A model generated the notes under the pieces. The model was not told the origin of the DNA, did not search any database, and saw only the letters and a list, made by a program, of their open reading frames with translations. The translations under genes and the position numbers were made by a program. A DNA stretch of 57,923 bases from Nonomuraea turcica (GTDB lineage: Bacteria; Actinomycetota; Actinomycetes; Streptosporangiales; Streptosporangiaceae), in NCBI RefSeq assembly GCF_030718205.1, contig NZ_JAUZQF010000045.1, positions 1-57,923 on the forward strand, given 5' to 3'. Within the stretch, counting starts at the first letter, position 1, and each line of letters begins with the position of its first letter. Below, piece after piece: positions 1 to 7,574 of the stretch.

Positions 1-149
1 CTACGCTGGCCACGAGGTCTCCGGTACTTGGCTCTTCTTGGTCGTTGAACCAACTACCGGAGGCCTCGTCGTTTATCGATGACCGCCACGCCGCAAGCCC
101 TCAAAGACCCTTTTGAAACACGGCCTAGAGCCGCGTCGCGGTCTTTCAT
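1..149. other. Unassigned DNA beyond the cydB break point
   Basis: This stretch replaces the rest of cydB. On the plus strand an open frame from the window edge ends with TGA at 80-82; its last residues include WLFLVVEPTTGGL. I do not recognise the family. It could be the 3' end of an inserted gene or of a transposase. No other coding signal is seen here. Confidence 0.25.
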
Positions 150-245
150 GAACGGGTGCAGCAGCTGCACGCCGAGGTCGTAGCCGCCCAGCACGAAGTA
201 CCCGGAAAGTAGCAGCCCGAGCAGGGCCAGCCAGAATGTCTGCAT
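146..245 (-). pseudogene. cydB: cydB, cytochrome bd oxidase subunit II, truncated after about 32 codons
   Basis: The frame starts with ATG at 245, 13 bases after the cydA stop, the normal cydAB arrangement. Its first residues (MQTFWLALLGLLLSGYFVLG, then a GYDLGV segment) are the first membrane helix of CydB, the subunit that supports the haem-bearing CydA. Similarity is lost after the HPF triplet near 150; the frame then runs into unrelated sequence and stops at 54. A full CydB is about 330-380 residues, so this copy cannot be functional. The break is in the DNA itself, not caused by the window edge. Confidence 0.85.
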
Positions 246-258
246 GGTCGTCTCGCTC

Positions 259-1527
259 TCAGAAGGCCGGAACCGTTTGCTTGTCTTCGGCCGGCGGCTG
301 CGGCGCGCCGAGCTGGGTGGCGTCCGGGCCGCGTCTGGCCAGGCGGGTAATGAGCGTCCAGTTCGTCACCGCCAGCGCCACGAAGATGACGATGAAGGTC
401 GCGCACGAGATGGCCAGCGCAGCCGTACTGACGTGGGACAGGGCGTCGGCGACCTTCAGCTCGCCGTAGACCAGCCACGGCTGGCGGCCCACCTCGCGGA
501 AGACCCAGCCGCCCACCGAGGCGATGAACGGGAAGGGGATCATCGCGGTCATCAGCCAGGCCAGGGGGCGCCAGCGCACCAGCCAGTCCTTCCACAGCAG
601 GATGACGGCGATCAGGGTGATGGTAGAGATGGTGTTGCCGATGATCGTCATGGCGTCCATCGAGACGCGCAGCCATTCGCCCGGAAGCGTGTAGTCGCCC
701 GGTCCGTACTGCTGGAGGAGCCGGGCCTGCACCTGGGCGACGCCGCTGTCGTCCATGGCGGCGATTTTCATCGGCTGGGTACGGCGCAGCAGGGGGAACT
801 GCATGTCGCCGACGATGATGACGAAGAAGGAGGCCGGCATGGCCACCCACACCCCCAGGCGGAGCGAGCCGCGAAACAGGTCGGTCTCCTTGGTGGCGCG
901 GGCGAAGTGGTAGGCGCTGACGCCGGCGACGAACACACCGCCGGTCGTCAGCGCGGCCAGGGTGACGTGGGCCAGCGCGATCAGCGCGCTCGGGTTGGTC
1001 AGCAGCGCGGCGAAGTCGGTGAGATAGGCGGCTCCGTCGCGTACTTGGTAGCCGACCGGGTGTTGCATGAAGCCGTTGGCGACGAGGATCCAGTAGCCGG
1101 AGGCGTAGGCGGTCAGGGCCACCAGCCAGATCAGCGTGACGTGCACGCCGCGGCGCAGCCGCCCCCATCCGAAGATCCACATGCCGAGGAAGGTGGATTC
1201 GGCGAAGAAGGCGATGAGGGTTTCCAGGGCTAGCGGGGCGCCGAACACGTTGCCGGCGAACTTGCTGAGCCCGCTCCAGCTGAGCCCGAACTGGAACTCC
1301 ATGACGATGCCGGTGGCGATGCCGACGGCGTAGTTGATGAGGTAGAGCTGGCCCCAGAAGCGCGTCATGCGCTCCCATACGGCCGCTTTGGCCAGATCTC
1401 GGGTGAACGCGGCCCTGGTGTGCATGATCGCCACGATGGGGACCAGGCCCATCGTGAGGATCACGAACAGCCAGTGGATGCCGGTGGTGGCCGCGAACTG
1501 GAGTCGGGCCAGATCCGCAGCGCTCAT
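259..1527 (-). CDS. cydA: Cytochrome bd ubiquinol oxidase subunit I
   Basis: CydA carries haems b558, b595 and d in the membrane and oxidises quinol while reducing oxygen to water. Expected landmarks are present: His18 (TGIHWLF), Glu102 and Glu110 in the helix-3 acidic pair, His187 (ALAHVTL, matching E. coli His186), a Met-rich segment near 290-293 for the second b558 ligand, and the GRQPW signature at 347-351. The 422 residues and short quinol loop are typical of the short-loop actinobacterial form. An AGGAAGG ribosome site lies 8 bases before the ATG. Its partner cydB is broken immediately downstream, so the protein may be stranded unless a second cydB exists elsewhere. Confidence 0.95.
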   Translation of the reverse strand: MSAADLARLQFAATTGIHWLFVILTMGLVPIVAIMHTRAAFTRDLAKAAVWERMTRFWGQLYLINYAVGIATGIVMEFQFGLSWSGLSKFAGNVFGAPLALETLIAFFAESTFLGMWIFGWGRLRRGVHVTLIWLVALTAYASGYWILVANGFMQHPVGYQVRDGAAYLTDFAALLTNPSALIALAHVTLAALTTGGVFVAGVSAYHFARATKETDLFRGSLRLGVWVAMPASFFVIIVGDMQFPLLRRTQPMKIAAMDDSGVAQVQARLLQQYGPGDYTLPGEWLRVSMDAMTIIGNTISTITLIAVILLWKDWLVRWRPLAWLMTAMIPFPFIASVGGWVFREVGRQPWLVYGELKVADALSHVSTAALAISCATFIVIFVALAVTNWTLITRLARRGPDATQLGAPQPPAEDKQTVPAF

Positions 1528-1666
1528 GGTGCGACCTTCCTGGTGCAGTGGCGTGGTGTGGGGGCCATTGCGACCGTAGAGGACAGGCGCTTATGCCTTC
1601 CAAGACCGGTTTTGCCATGAACAGATAACCCGCAAGGCATAACCCCTCGCTGAGCGCCTCGCGGCC

Positions 1667-1750
1667 CGGCTGCAGCTCCATCATGCCACCCAGCGCATAA
1701 CGCCATAGCAATATTAATCTTGGACAAGATAACTGCAGAGCCATAGCGTC
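1667..1750 (-). promoter_or_regulatory. Duplicated LysR upstream region with decayed start (copy A)
   Basis: This 84-base stretch aligns without gaps to 4101-4184, the upstream region and first codons of the LysR gene; by hand I count about 60 of 84 matches. It contains the near-palindrome TTATCTTGTCCAAGATTAA (perfect core ATCTTG-NN-CAAGAT), a plausible LysR operator. The matching start codon (ATG at 1681, followed by GAG CTG) is kept, but the frame diverges from LysR within a few codons. It is a remnant of a second LysR gene divergent from the NTF2-like gene at 1802. Confidence 0.7.
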
Positions 1751-1801
1751 GGAGGTGTGAGAAGCCAAGATTCCACCGCAAGGGGAAGGGCCGGGATAGC
1801 G

Positions 1802-2242
1802 ATGCCCACGCAACGCGAGGTAGATGAAGCCAAGATCCGCCAGCTGGTCGACAAGATCGTCGAAGGGCTCCAAAGCAAGGATCTCGAGGGTCTGAAGCGG
1901 CTTTACGCAACGGACATCGTGTCCTTCGACGTCGAGCCGCCGCTCCAGCATGTGGGGATCGAGGCGAAGCTCAAGAACTGGGCGCCCGTGTTCACGTTCT
2001 TCGAGCGTGTGACTTATGAGGTTCGCGACCTGACGCTCACCGTGGGCGATGACGTGGCGTTCGGGCACGCATTCGCTCGGCTCAGCGGCACGCTGAAGAA
2101 CGGGACGGCGACGCGCGGTATGTGGGTCAGGGTCACGTACTGCCTCCAGAAGATCGACGGCACATGGTTGATCGTGCACGACCAGGTCTCGGTGCCGCTC
2201 GACATCTCCAGCGGCAAAGGCGTTGTCGACCTCGAGCCCTGA
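1802..2242 (+). CDS. SnoaL/ketosteroid-isomerase-like (NTF2-fold) protein
   Basis: A 146-residue protein of the NTF2-like fold, which forms a cone-shaped pocket and usually acts as an isomerase, cyclase or small-ligand binder. The N-terminal helix (REVDEAKIRQLVDKIVEGL), the LYATDIVSFDVEPP strand and the ending in which VRVTYCLQKIDGTW is followed by a VHDQ segment are typical of the SnoaL/DUF4440 group. I chose the internal ATG at 1802 because the longer frame from 1757 starts with low-complexity residues lacking fold similarity. A LysR-type operator copy lies directly upstream (1667-1750), so it may have been LysR controlled. The substrate is unknown. Confidence 0.8.
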   Translation: MPTQREVDEAKIRQLVDKIVEGLQSKDLEGLKRLYATDIVSFDVEPPLQHVGIEAKLKNWAPVFTFFERVTYEVRDLTLTVGDDVAFGHAFARLSGTLKNGTATRGMWVRVTYCLQKIDGTWLIVHDQVSVPLDISSGKGVVDLEP

Positions 2243-2295
2243 TCCCGCCACCCCACTCCCGCCTGCGCCACGGCACCCCATCCATGGAGGAAGCC

Positions 2296-2859
2296 ATGAC
2301 CCCCGTCCCCGCGACCCTCGAGATCCCGGGCTATCTGGTCGGCACCTGGAAAGCCGACCCGGTGCACTCCGAAATCGCCTTCACTGTCCGTCATCTCATG
2401 ATCAGCAAGACGCGTGGCCGGTTCACCGGCTACGACGTCACGATCGTCACGAGCCAGGACCTGCTGGGCTCGTCGGTGGCCGCGACGATCGACCTCGCGT
2501 CCATCAACACCGGCAGCGAAATACGTGACAACCACCTTCGCACCGCCGACTATCTCGAGGTCGAGAAGTACCCGACGATGAGCTACCGCTCGACCGGCAT
2601 CCGCCAGACCGGCGACGGTTGGGTCATCGACGGTGAGCTGACGTTGCACGGCGTCACGCGGCAGGTACCGCTGGCCGTCGAGGTGAACGGGTTCGGCTCA
2701 GACCAGTGGGGTGCACAGCGGGCCGGCTTCTCCGCGACCGCGGAGATCAACCGGCACGACTTCGGCATTGACATCAGTACCCCGATGGAGGCCGGTGGCG
2801 TCGTGGTCGGTGACAAGGTGGCGATCAGCCTCGAGCTCCAGGCCGTTCTCCAGAAGTGA
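2296..2859 (+). CDS. YceI family protein (polyisoprenoid-binding lipocalin-like)
   Basis: A 187-residue YceI-domain protein. The family folds into a lipocalin-like barrel that binds long isoprenoid chains. Signature elements are visible: GTWKADPVHSEIAFTVRHL near the start, SINTGSEIRDNHLRTADYLE in the middle, the strand GDGWVIDGELTLHGVT and the terminal EINRHDFGID. There is no signal peptide, so the actinobacterial form is probably cytoplasmic. GGAGGA sits 4-9 bases before ATG 2296, which is why I prefer it over ATG 2284. It follows the NTF2 gene by 53 bases, likely the same transcript, and is ended by the hairpin at 2906-2948. Confidence 0.9.
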   Translation: MTPVPATLEIPGYLVGTWKADPVHSEIAFTVRHLMISKTRGRFTGYDVTIVTSQDLLGSSVAATIDLASINTGSEIRDNHLRTADYLEVEKYPTMSYRSTGIRQTGDGWVIDGELTLHGVTRQVPLAVEVNGFGSDQWGAQRAGFSATAEINRHDFGIDISTPMEAGGVVVGDKVAISLELQAVLQK

Positions 2860-2905
2860 CCCGGCCCGGACGGGCGGCCCGCAAGGCCCCATCCACCGAT
2901 GGTGT

Positions 2906-2948
2906 GGTGTCCCGATTCCGCGATTTGACCGAGCGGGATCGGGACACC
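2906..2948 (+). terminator. Strong hairpin terminator after the YceI gene
   Basis: Arms 2906-2921 and 2933-2948 form a 16-base-pair stem with a single G-U position and an 11-base loop. It lies 47 bases after the YceI stop. There is no T-run, the usual form of actinobacterial terminators. Confidence 0.75.
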
Positions 2949-3218
2949 GCCACTCTGGTCCAGCGCCTCGTCGAGCTCAGGAGGATTGCCATGACCTCGT
3001 CCCAACCGAGATGCTCCTGAGGTCACCGTCGATCAGGCGATGGCCGCGCTGATCACACTCGGCGCGGCGCCGGTGGGCAATGACGAGCTCGCCGTCGTCG
3101 TGCGCCTCAACGCGCTGGTGCATGGCCTGGCCATCCGCGAGAAGTCCTGCGGACGCCACACGCTGCTCTCTCGGCTGCGAGCCCGTAAGCGGCTACCGAC
3201 GGCGCATGAAGCGCATCC
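2949..3218 (+). other. Non-coding or decayed stretch between YceI and LysR genes
   Basis: A ribosome-site-like AGGAGG precedes an ATG at 2991 that opens only 9 codons. A second frame from 3040 reads MAALITLGAAPVGNDELAVV and continues with a plausible helical segment for about 55 codons before merging into the antisense of the LysR gene. This may be a shredded small gene; I do not recognise it. Confidence 0.3.
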
Positions 3219-4115
3219 TCAGCGCTTCTCCTGCGGTTCGCCGGTGATCCAGTTCCAGTTGGCGATCGTGGTGCGCATCAGGCGGGCGGCGGTGGATGGG
3301 TGGCTGCCGGCGCCCCAGTACAGGGTGACCGCGCGTCGGCAGTCAGAGCTGTCGACGGGGATCCAGGCGCCGGGGACCCGCGTGGAGCTGCTCCGGGCGA
3401 AGGCGGGGACGAGACCGATGCCGAGCCCCGCACTGATCAGGGCCGCGATGGCGCTGGGCTCGTCGACCTCGCAGACGATCTTCGGGGTATGGTCGCGTGC
3501 GGCGAAGAGCCGGTCCAGGAGGCGGCGTTGCCAGTGCCCTTTGCGGGCGCTGACGAAGGGCTGGCCGGTGAGCTCGTCGATGCTCACTGACGTACGGCTG
3601 GCCAGCGGGTGGTCGAGCGGCGTGGCTACACCGACCGCCTCATCGAGCAGTTGGACCGCCTCCAGGCCCTCAGCGGGGATCGGCTGGGAGGCAACGCACA
3701 GGTCGACGTCCTGGGCCCGCAGATGACGGCCCATGTCCTCGGCCGCCATCCAGCGGAGTTCGATCTCGATGGTCGGGTGAGCTCGTTTGAAGGCCGCCAG
3801 CGGCCCGGTGAGCGTGAGGAAGGTCTCCGACGCAAGTCGTACGGTGCCCACACCCTCGCTGACGGCCTCGGCGACGGCTCGCCGCCCCGCATCCAGCTCA
3901 CCCAGGGAGCGTTCGACGTAATCGCGGAAGAGCTTGCCCGCGTCATTCAGCCGCAGCCGGCCGCTCCGGTCGAACAGCGGTGTGCGCAGCTCGCTCTCCA
4001 GCCGGGCAATGGTACGGCTCAGCGACGGCTGGGCGACGCGAAGCTCCTCGGCCGCGCCGCTGAGGTGTTCCAGCCGCGCCACCACCAGGAACTGCCTGAG
4101 CGAGTTCAACTCCAT
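3219..4115 (-). CDS. LysR family transcriptional regulator
   Basis: A 298-residue LysR regulator: N-terminal winged helix-turn-helix (residues about 1-60, containing LSGAAEELRVAQPSLSRTIA and FDRSG) followed by a periplasmic-binding-like effector domain (ELRWMAAEDMGRHLR to the C-terminus). I start at ATG 4115 (MELNSLRQF), the usual family beginning, rather than five codons upstream. The region in front contains an imperfect ATCTTG..CAAG dyad and is duplicated at 1667-1750. LysR genes are normally divergent from their targets. Here the divergent side holds no close gene until the metallo-beta-lactamase at 4376, so the cognate target may lie with the duplicate copy. Confidence 0.92.
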   Translation of the reverse strand: MELNSLRQFLVVARLEHLSGAAEELRVAQPSLSRTIARLESELRTPLFDRSGRLRLNDAGKLFRDYVERSLGELDAGRRAVAEAVSEGVGTVRLASETFLTLTGPLAAFKRAHPTIEIELRWMAAEDMGRHLRAQDVDLCVASQPIPAEGLEAVQLLDEAVGVATPLDHPLASRTSVSIDELTGQPFVSARKGHWQRRLLDRLFAARDHTPKIVCEVDEPSAIAALISAGLGIGLVPAFARSSSTRVPGAWIPVDSSDCRRAVTLYWGAGSHPSTAARLMRTTIANWNWITGEPQEKR

Positions 4116-4184
4116 CACGCCTCCAGACACATAGCACTAGAGCGATATTAACCTTAGTCAAGATAACCTGTGAGCCATAGTGTC
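4101..4184 (-). promoter_or_regulatory. LysR upstream region (copy B)
   Basis: Upstream region and first codons of the LysR gene, alignable over 84 bases to 1667-1750. The dyad GTTATCTTGACTAAGGTTAA is less symmetric than in copy A. It is a probable autoregulatory operator. Confidence 0.6.
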
Positions 4185-4337
4185 TGGATCTGTTCGCACA
4201 TCGAGTGAGGAGAGCAGGACGGAGAGCTGGAGCGCGCCGTAGGCGGCCGCCATGGTGTCGGCGCTGAACACGACGGTGCACCCGCTTCGGTGTTCCGGTA
4301 CTGCGGCGCGAGATGATCGCGACTTGCCCTATTATGC

Positions 4338-4357
4338 AAACGCATCCGTATGCGTTT
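4338..4357 (+). promoter_or_regulatory. Perfect 8-4-8 palindrome, probable TetR operator
   Basis: AAACGCAT and ATGCGTTT flank the four bases CCGT; the dyad ends 18 bases before the metallo-beta-lactamase ATG. Size and symmetry fit a TetR dimer site, most likely for the TetR encoded by the second gene of the same operon (5902). Confidence 0.75.
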
Positions 4358-4375
4358 ACGAAATGAGGTGGCCGG

Positions 4376-5905
4376 ATGCCGAAGATCCTGGGCAAGATCG
4401 GGTTACTCGTCACCGCCCTCGCGGTCGGCGCCGTCTGGCTGGTCGTCCTGCGGTTGAAGGACGTGTCGGCGCCGCTGCTGGCGGCCTATGGGTTGCTGCT
4501 GGCCGCACTGGTGGCTGGGCTGCTGTGGCCGGGCGTGCTCGGCCGGCTGTCCACGCGACGCCGGGTGCTGGCGGTCCTCGGGGTTCCGGCCGGACTGGCC
4601 ACGCTGGGGCTCTACCTGGCGGTCGTCTACTACGTCACGGACCTGCCGGTGCTGCTCGCCCTGGCCGCTACGGGAAGCCTGGCCTGGGCGGCGGCCGCCC
4701 TCCTGCGCGGGCGCCGGGCAGCGGTCGGCCGGGGAGCCCGGCAGACCAGGCGCGCCTTCCTGGCGGGCGGTGCCGGGCTACTGCTGGGTGTGCTGAGCGG
4801 GCTGTCGGTCGGCTGGGCGGAACGGCGGCGCCGCGAGGTGTTGGCGCAGGGCGAGCAGGAGCGGCAGGCGGCCGCGCAGGCCCCGGGCGCGCGGCGGCGG
4901 ATCGCCGACGGCGCCGTCCGGGTGTTCCCGATCCACACCGGCGACACCGTCGTTACCTACGGCCAGTTTTACGGCGGTCTGGACGGCTGGGAGGGGCCGA
5001 ACGGCTACCTGCGCACCCTGCTGGACAAGGCGCAGATCGCGGTGCCGGTCTACGCCTACCTCATCGACCACCCCCGGCACGGCCTCCTGCTGGTCGACAC
5101 CGGCGTCAACTGGGAACAGGCCCACGATCACGACGGCTACTACGACCACAATTACCTGGTCTCGCGCCTGCTGACCCAGCGCGACGAATACCGGATGACC
5201 CCCGAGCAGGACCTGCGGGTCCGCCTGGCCCGGCTCGGCTACGACGCCAAGGAGATCACCACCGTGTTCCTCACCCACGTCCACGACGACCACGCGGGAG
5301 GGCTGCGCCACCTGCCCCAGGCGACGGTGGTGATGGACCGCCGCGATTGGGAGCACGGCACGCTCTACCCGTACTCCTTCGACCTGGTCAAGGACCACCT
5401 CTCCTTTCCCGCCTTCGACTCCGGCGCCTTCGGCGCCTTCCCCGGCAGCCAGGACTACTTCGGCGACGGCAGCCTGATCCTGCTGCCCACGCCCGGCCAC
5501 TCGCCCGGCCACATGTGCGTGCTGCTGCGCCTGGGCACGGGCAGCGTGCTGTTCATGGGCGACACCCTCTACACGCTCCCCCACCTGGCCACAGGCCAGG
5601 TCCGCCAGATGACCATCGGCGGCGCCGACACGATCCACCAGATCGAGGCGGCCCGGCGTATCCAGCACCTGCTGGCCTCCGACCCCGGCACCGTGCCGCT
5701 GTTCGCCCACGACAACACCCGCTACCAGTCCGGCTCGGTCTCCTCCGCGTTCTCCACCGGGGCGCCCGGCAAGGAGGGGCTACAGGAGCTGCGCGCGCAT
5801 ATGGAGGCCGTCCTCACCTCCGACTGGCGGCTGCGGCCCGGGCACTCTCCCCGCTTCGTTCCGCCGGCGCCCGGCACGGGACTGGGACGGGTGGAATTCC
5901 GATGA
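4376..5905 (+). CDS. Membrane-anchored metallo-beta-lactamase-fold hydrolase
   Basis: A 509-residue protein. The first ~150 residues hold four or five hydrophobic helices (from LLVTALAVGAVWLVVL onward), then a charged Arg/Gln-rich linker, then a metallo-beta-lactamase domain. The di-zinc motif THVHDDH is at residues 300-306, followed by the later ligands in TPGHSPGHM and FMGDTLY and a final AHDNTRY. The order and the preceding LVDTGVNWE strand resemble the AHL-lactonase (AttM/AiiA) branch, so a lactone or other ester is a reasonable substrate guess, not proved. It overlaps the TetR gene by ATGA and has the palindrome at 4338-4357 in front. Confidence 0.85.
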   Translation: MPKILGKIGLLVTALAVGAVWLVVLRLKDVSAPLLAAYGLLLAALVAGLLWPGVLGRLSTRRRVLAVLGVPAGLATLGLYLAVVYYVTDLPVLLALAATGSLAWAAAALLRGRRAAVGRGARQTRRAFLAGGAGLLLGVLSGLSVGWAERRRREVLAQGEQERQAAAQAPGARRRIADGAVRVFPIHTGDTVVTYGQFYGGLDGWEGPNGYLRTLLDKAQIAVPVYAYLIDHPRHGLLLVDTGVNWEQAHDHDGYYDHNYLVSRLLTQRDEYRMTPEQDLRVRLARLGYDAKEITTVFLTHVHDDHAGGLRHLPQATVVMDRRDWEHGTLYPYSFDLVKDHLSFPAFDSGAFGAFPGSQDYFGDGSLILLPTPGHSPGHMCVLLRLGTGSVLFMGDTLYTLPHLATGQVRQMTIGGADTIHQIEAARRIQHLLASDPGTVPLFAHDNTRYQSGSVSSAFSTGAPGKEGLQELRAHMEAVLTSDWRLRPGHSPRFVPPAPGTGLGRVEFR

Positions 5906-6558
5906 CCAACGGCCGGCGTACCCGGGGCAGGCCGCGCGACCCCGAGGCCGACGACGCGATCATGAGGGCGGCGCTGGAGCTGTTCGTGGAGCGCGGCCTG
6001 GAGGGCGCCAACATCGAGCAGATCGCCAAGCGCGCCGGCGTGGCCAAGGTGACCGTCTACCGGCGCTGGTCGTCGAAGGAGGAACTGCTCATCCAGGCGA
6101 TCGAGCGGGCCCGCACCCTCACCCCCGAGAACGACATCTGGGCCACCACCGACACCGCGGCACCGCCGGTCAACGAACGACTCGTGGACTCCTGGGCGCA
6201 CACCCTCGGCGACGCCCGCTTTCGGGCGATCCTCGCCCAGCTCATCGGCTCGAGCGTCACCCAGCCGTCGCTGCTGGCCACCTACCGCGAACAGTACATC
6301 CAGCCCCGCCGCCGCCTGATCCACGCCGCGCTGGAACGCGCCCGTCGCGACGGCCAGCTGGCCGCCGACGCCGACCTCGACACCGTGATCGACATGGTCG
6401 TGGGCGCGGCGATGTACCGCATGCTCATCGACCCGGACGCATCGGCCGACCCCGCCGCCACCCGCCAGTACCTGGAGGCTGTCCTCCAGCAGGCCGACCG
6501 GCTGCTGCGGCTCCCCGACTTGCCCCATCAACAGGAAGAAGGGCCGGCACCAGCGTGA
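5902..6558 (+). CDS. TetR/AcrR family regulator coupled to the metallo-hydrolase
   Basis: A 218-residue TetR regulator: DNA-binding helices in residues ~15-60 (ALELFVERGLEGANIEQIA and VAKVTVYRRWSSKEELL), C-terminal ligand/dimer domain of the TetR_C type (LIGSSVTQPSLLATYREQYI). The ATG overlaps the stop of the upstream gene (ATGA), so the two are translationally coupled. The palindrome at 4338-4357 is the best candidate operator, giving a self-contained repressor-hydrolase operon. The ligand is probably the substrate or product of the hydrolase (inference). Confidence 0.9.
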   Translation: MTNGRRTRGRPRDPEADDAIMRAALELFVERGLEGANIEQIAKRAGVAKVTVYRRWSSKEELLIQAIERARTLTPENDIWATTDTAAPPVNERLVDSWAHTLGDARFRAILAQLIGSSVTQPSLLATYREQYIQPRRRLIHAALERARRDGQLAADADLDTVIDMVVGAAMYRMLIDPDASADPAATRQYLEAVLQQADRLLRLPDLPHQQEEGPAPA

Positions 6559-6600
6559 TCGGACACATCGACGTCCAGCAGCACATGATCCCCGCCGGCT
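6555..6600 (+). pseudogene. Possible N-terminal stub of an amidohydrolase gene
   Basis: A GTG at 6555 overlaps the TetR stop (GTGA) and opens IDVQQHMIPAGYA, similar to the metal-binding start (IDVHxH) of amidohydrolase-2 enzymes. Family similarity ends after about 16 codons. It would have been the third gene of the operon. Confidence 0.35.
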
Positions 6601-6880
6601 ACGCGCGACGGGTCCTCGACCGCGAAGCGATCGTCGGGGCTGTCAGATGACCAGCGATAGGTCGACGCGTGGCGTCATCAGGACTCCATGTGGGACTCGA
6701 ACCACTGCAGCATCGGCTGGGGGCGCCGCCGGAACGCGGGACCCGGACACCCTTCGCCCACTGCTGTGGCTGCCGCGCCGCGAACGGGATGCCGGTACGC
6801 AACACCACACGCCTTTCCAGCGCGCCGATGCGGTCGGCAGGCACGCCCGGCCCGTCAGCGACGGGGCCGCAGATTTCTGG

Positions 6881-7190
6881 TCACGAGAGTGCTCCGATGA
6901 TCTTGTCCTGAGTGATGGGCAGGTCGCGGATCCGTTCCCCTAGGGCGTGGTAGACGGCGTTGCCGATCGCAGCGGTCAGCCCTGTCGAGGGAACCTCGCC
7001 GAAACCGCGGGCGCCCAGCGCGTCGCTGGAGGGATCGGGACGGTCGATGAAGCTGAAGTCCATGTCGGGCACGTCGGCGTTGACCGGGATGAGGTACGTG
7101 GACAGGCTCGGCGTGACGATACGGCCCAGATGCGGATCGACCAGGGCGTGCTCGGTGAGCGTGAGCCCGATGCACCAGATCGTCCCGCGC
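6881..7190 (-). pseudogene. 3' remnant of a molybdenum hydroxylase large subunit (XdhA/PaoC type)
   Basis: About 100 C-terminal residues survive: LVDPHLGRIVTPSLSTYLIP, VNADVPDMDFSFIDRPDP, LGARGFGEVPSTGLTAAIGN, AVYHALGERIRDLPIT. These are the end of the molybdopterin-cytosine-dinucleotide subunit of xanthine dehydrogenase/periplasmic aldehyde oxidoreductases, including the GxGE active-site region (RGFGEV). The other ~600 residues are absent; upstream the sequence becomes the tail of a LysR gene on the opposite strand. Confidence 0.85.
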
Positions 7191-7199
7191 CGGACGGCC

Positions 7200-7426
7200 C
7201 GCTCGTCGAGGCTCCTGAGGAGAAGTTCGAACTCATCGCGGCCGGACAGGCCGTGGCCATCGTCTCGGCCGGGCTGCGCGCCGAGACCCTCCACCCCGAC
7301 ATCATCGGCATCCCCTTGGAGGGAGTGGAGCCGAGCCAGGTCGCCCTCGCCACTCGCGCAGGCGATGACAACCACCTGCTCACGCCCTTCCTCAAGGCCG
7401 CCCGAACCCACCTCACGGGCGGTTAA
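7200..7426 (+). pseudogene. 3' remnant of a LysR regulator
   Basis: The last ~75 codons of a LysR effector domain: APEEKFELIAAGQAVAIVSA, LHPDIIGIPLEGVEPSQVAL, ATRAGDDNHLLTPFLKAA. The DNA-binding half is missing; the frame emerges from the antisense of the XdhA remnant. Two genes' 3' ends have been fused head-to-head at about 7190. Confidence 0.75.
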
Positions 7427-7574
7427 CCGCCATCAGGGCGTCAGACCCAACGGCGACTCCAGCCCGGTCGCCGGCTCAGTGCGGCGACCCGGCGCCGACG
7501 AGACGGCCTTGGATGCACGGAGCCCTCCCGTGGCCACGGCTCAGATGATGCCAAAGGCTCGCTAGTTTATTCGG

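Noticed and set aside
146..2281. 711-codon minus-strand open frame
   Set aside because: Arg/Pro/His-rich shadow of cydA and the NTF2/YceI genes in another frame. High GC creates such frames.
4252..6558. 768-codon plus-strand open frame spanning the metallo-hydrolase and TetR genes
   Set aside because: Only its last 218 codons are the real TetR frame; the rest is a shadow of the metallo-hydrolase.
6680..6720. tRNA-like T-arm (GGTTCGAGTCCCAC on the minus strand)
   Set aside because: No five-base T-stem, anticodon arm or acceptor stem can be drawn around it.
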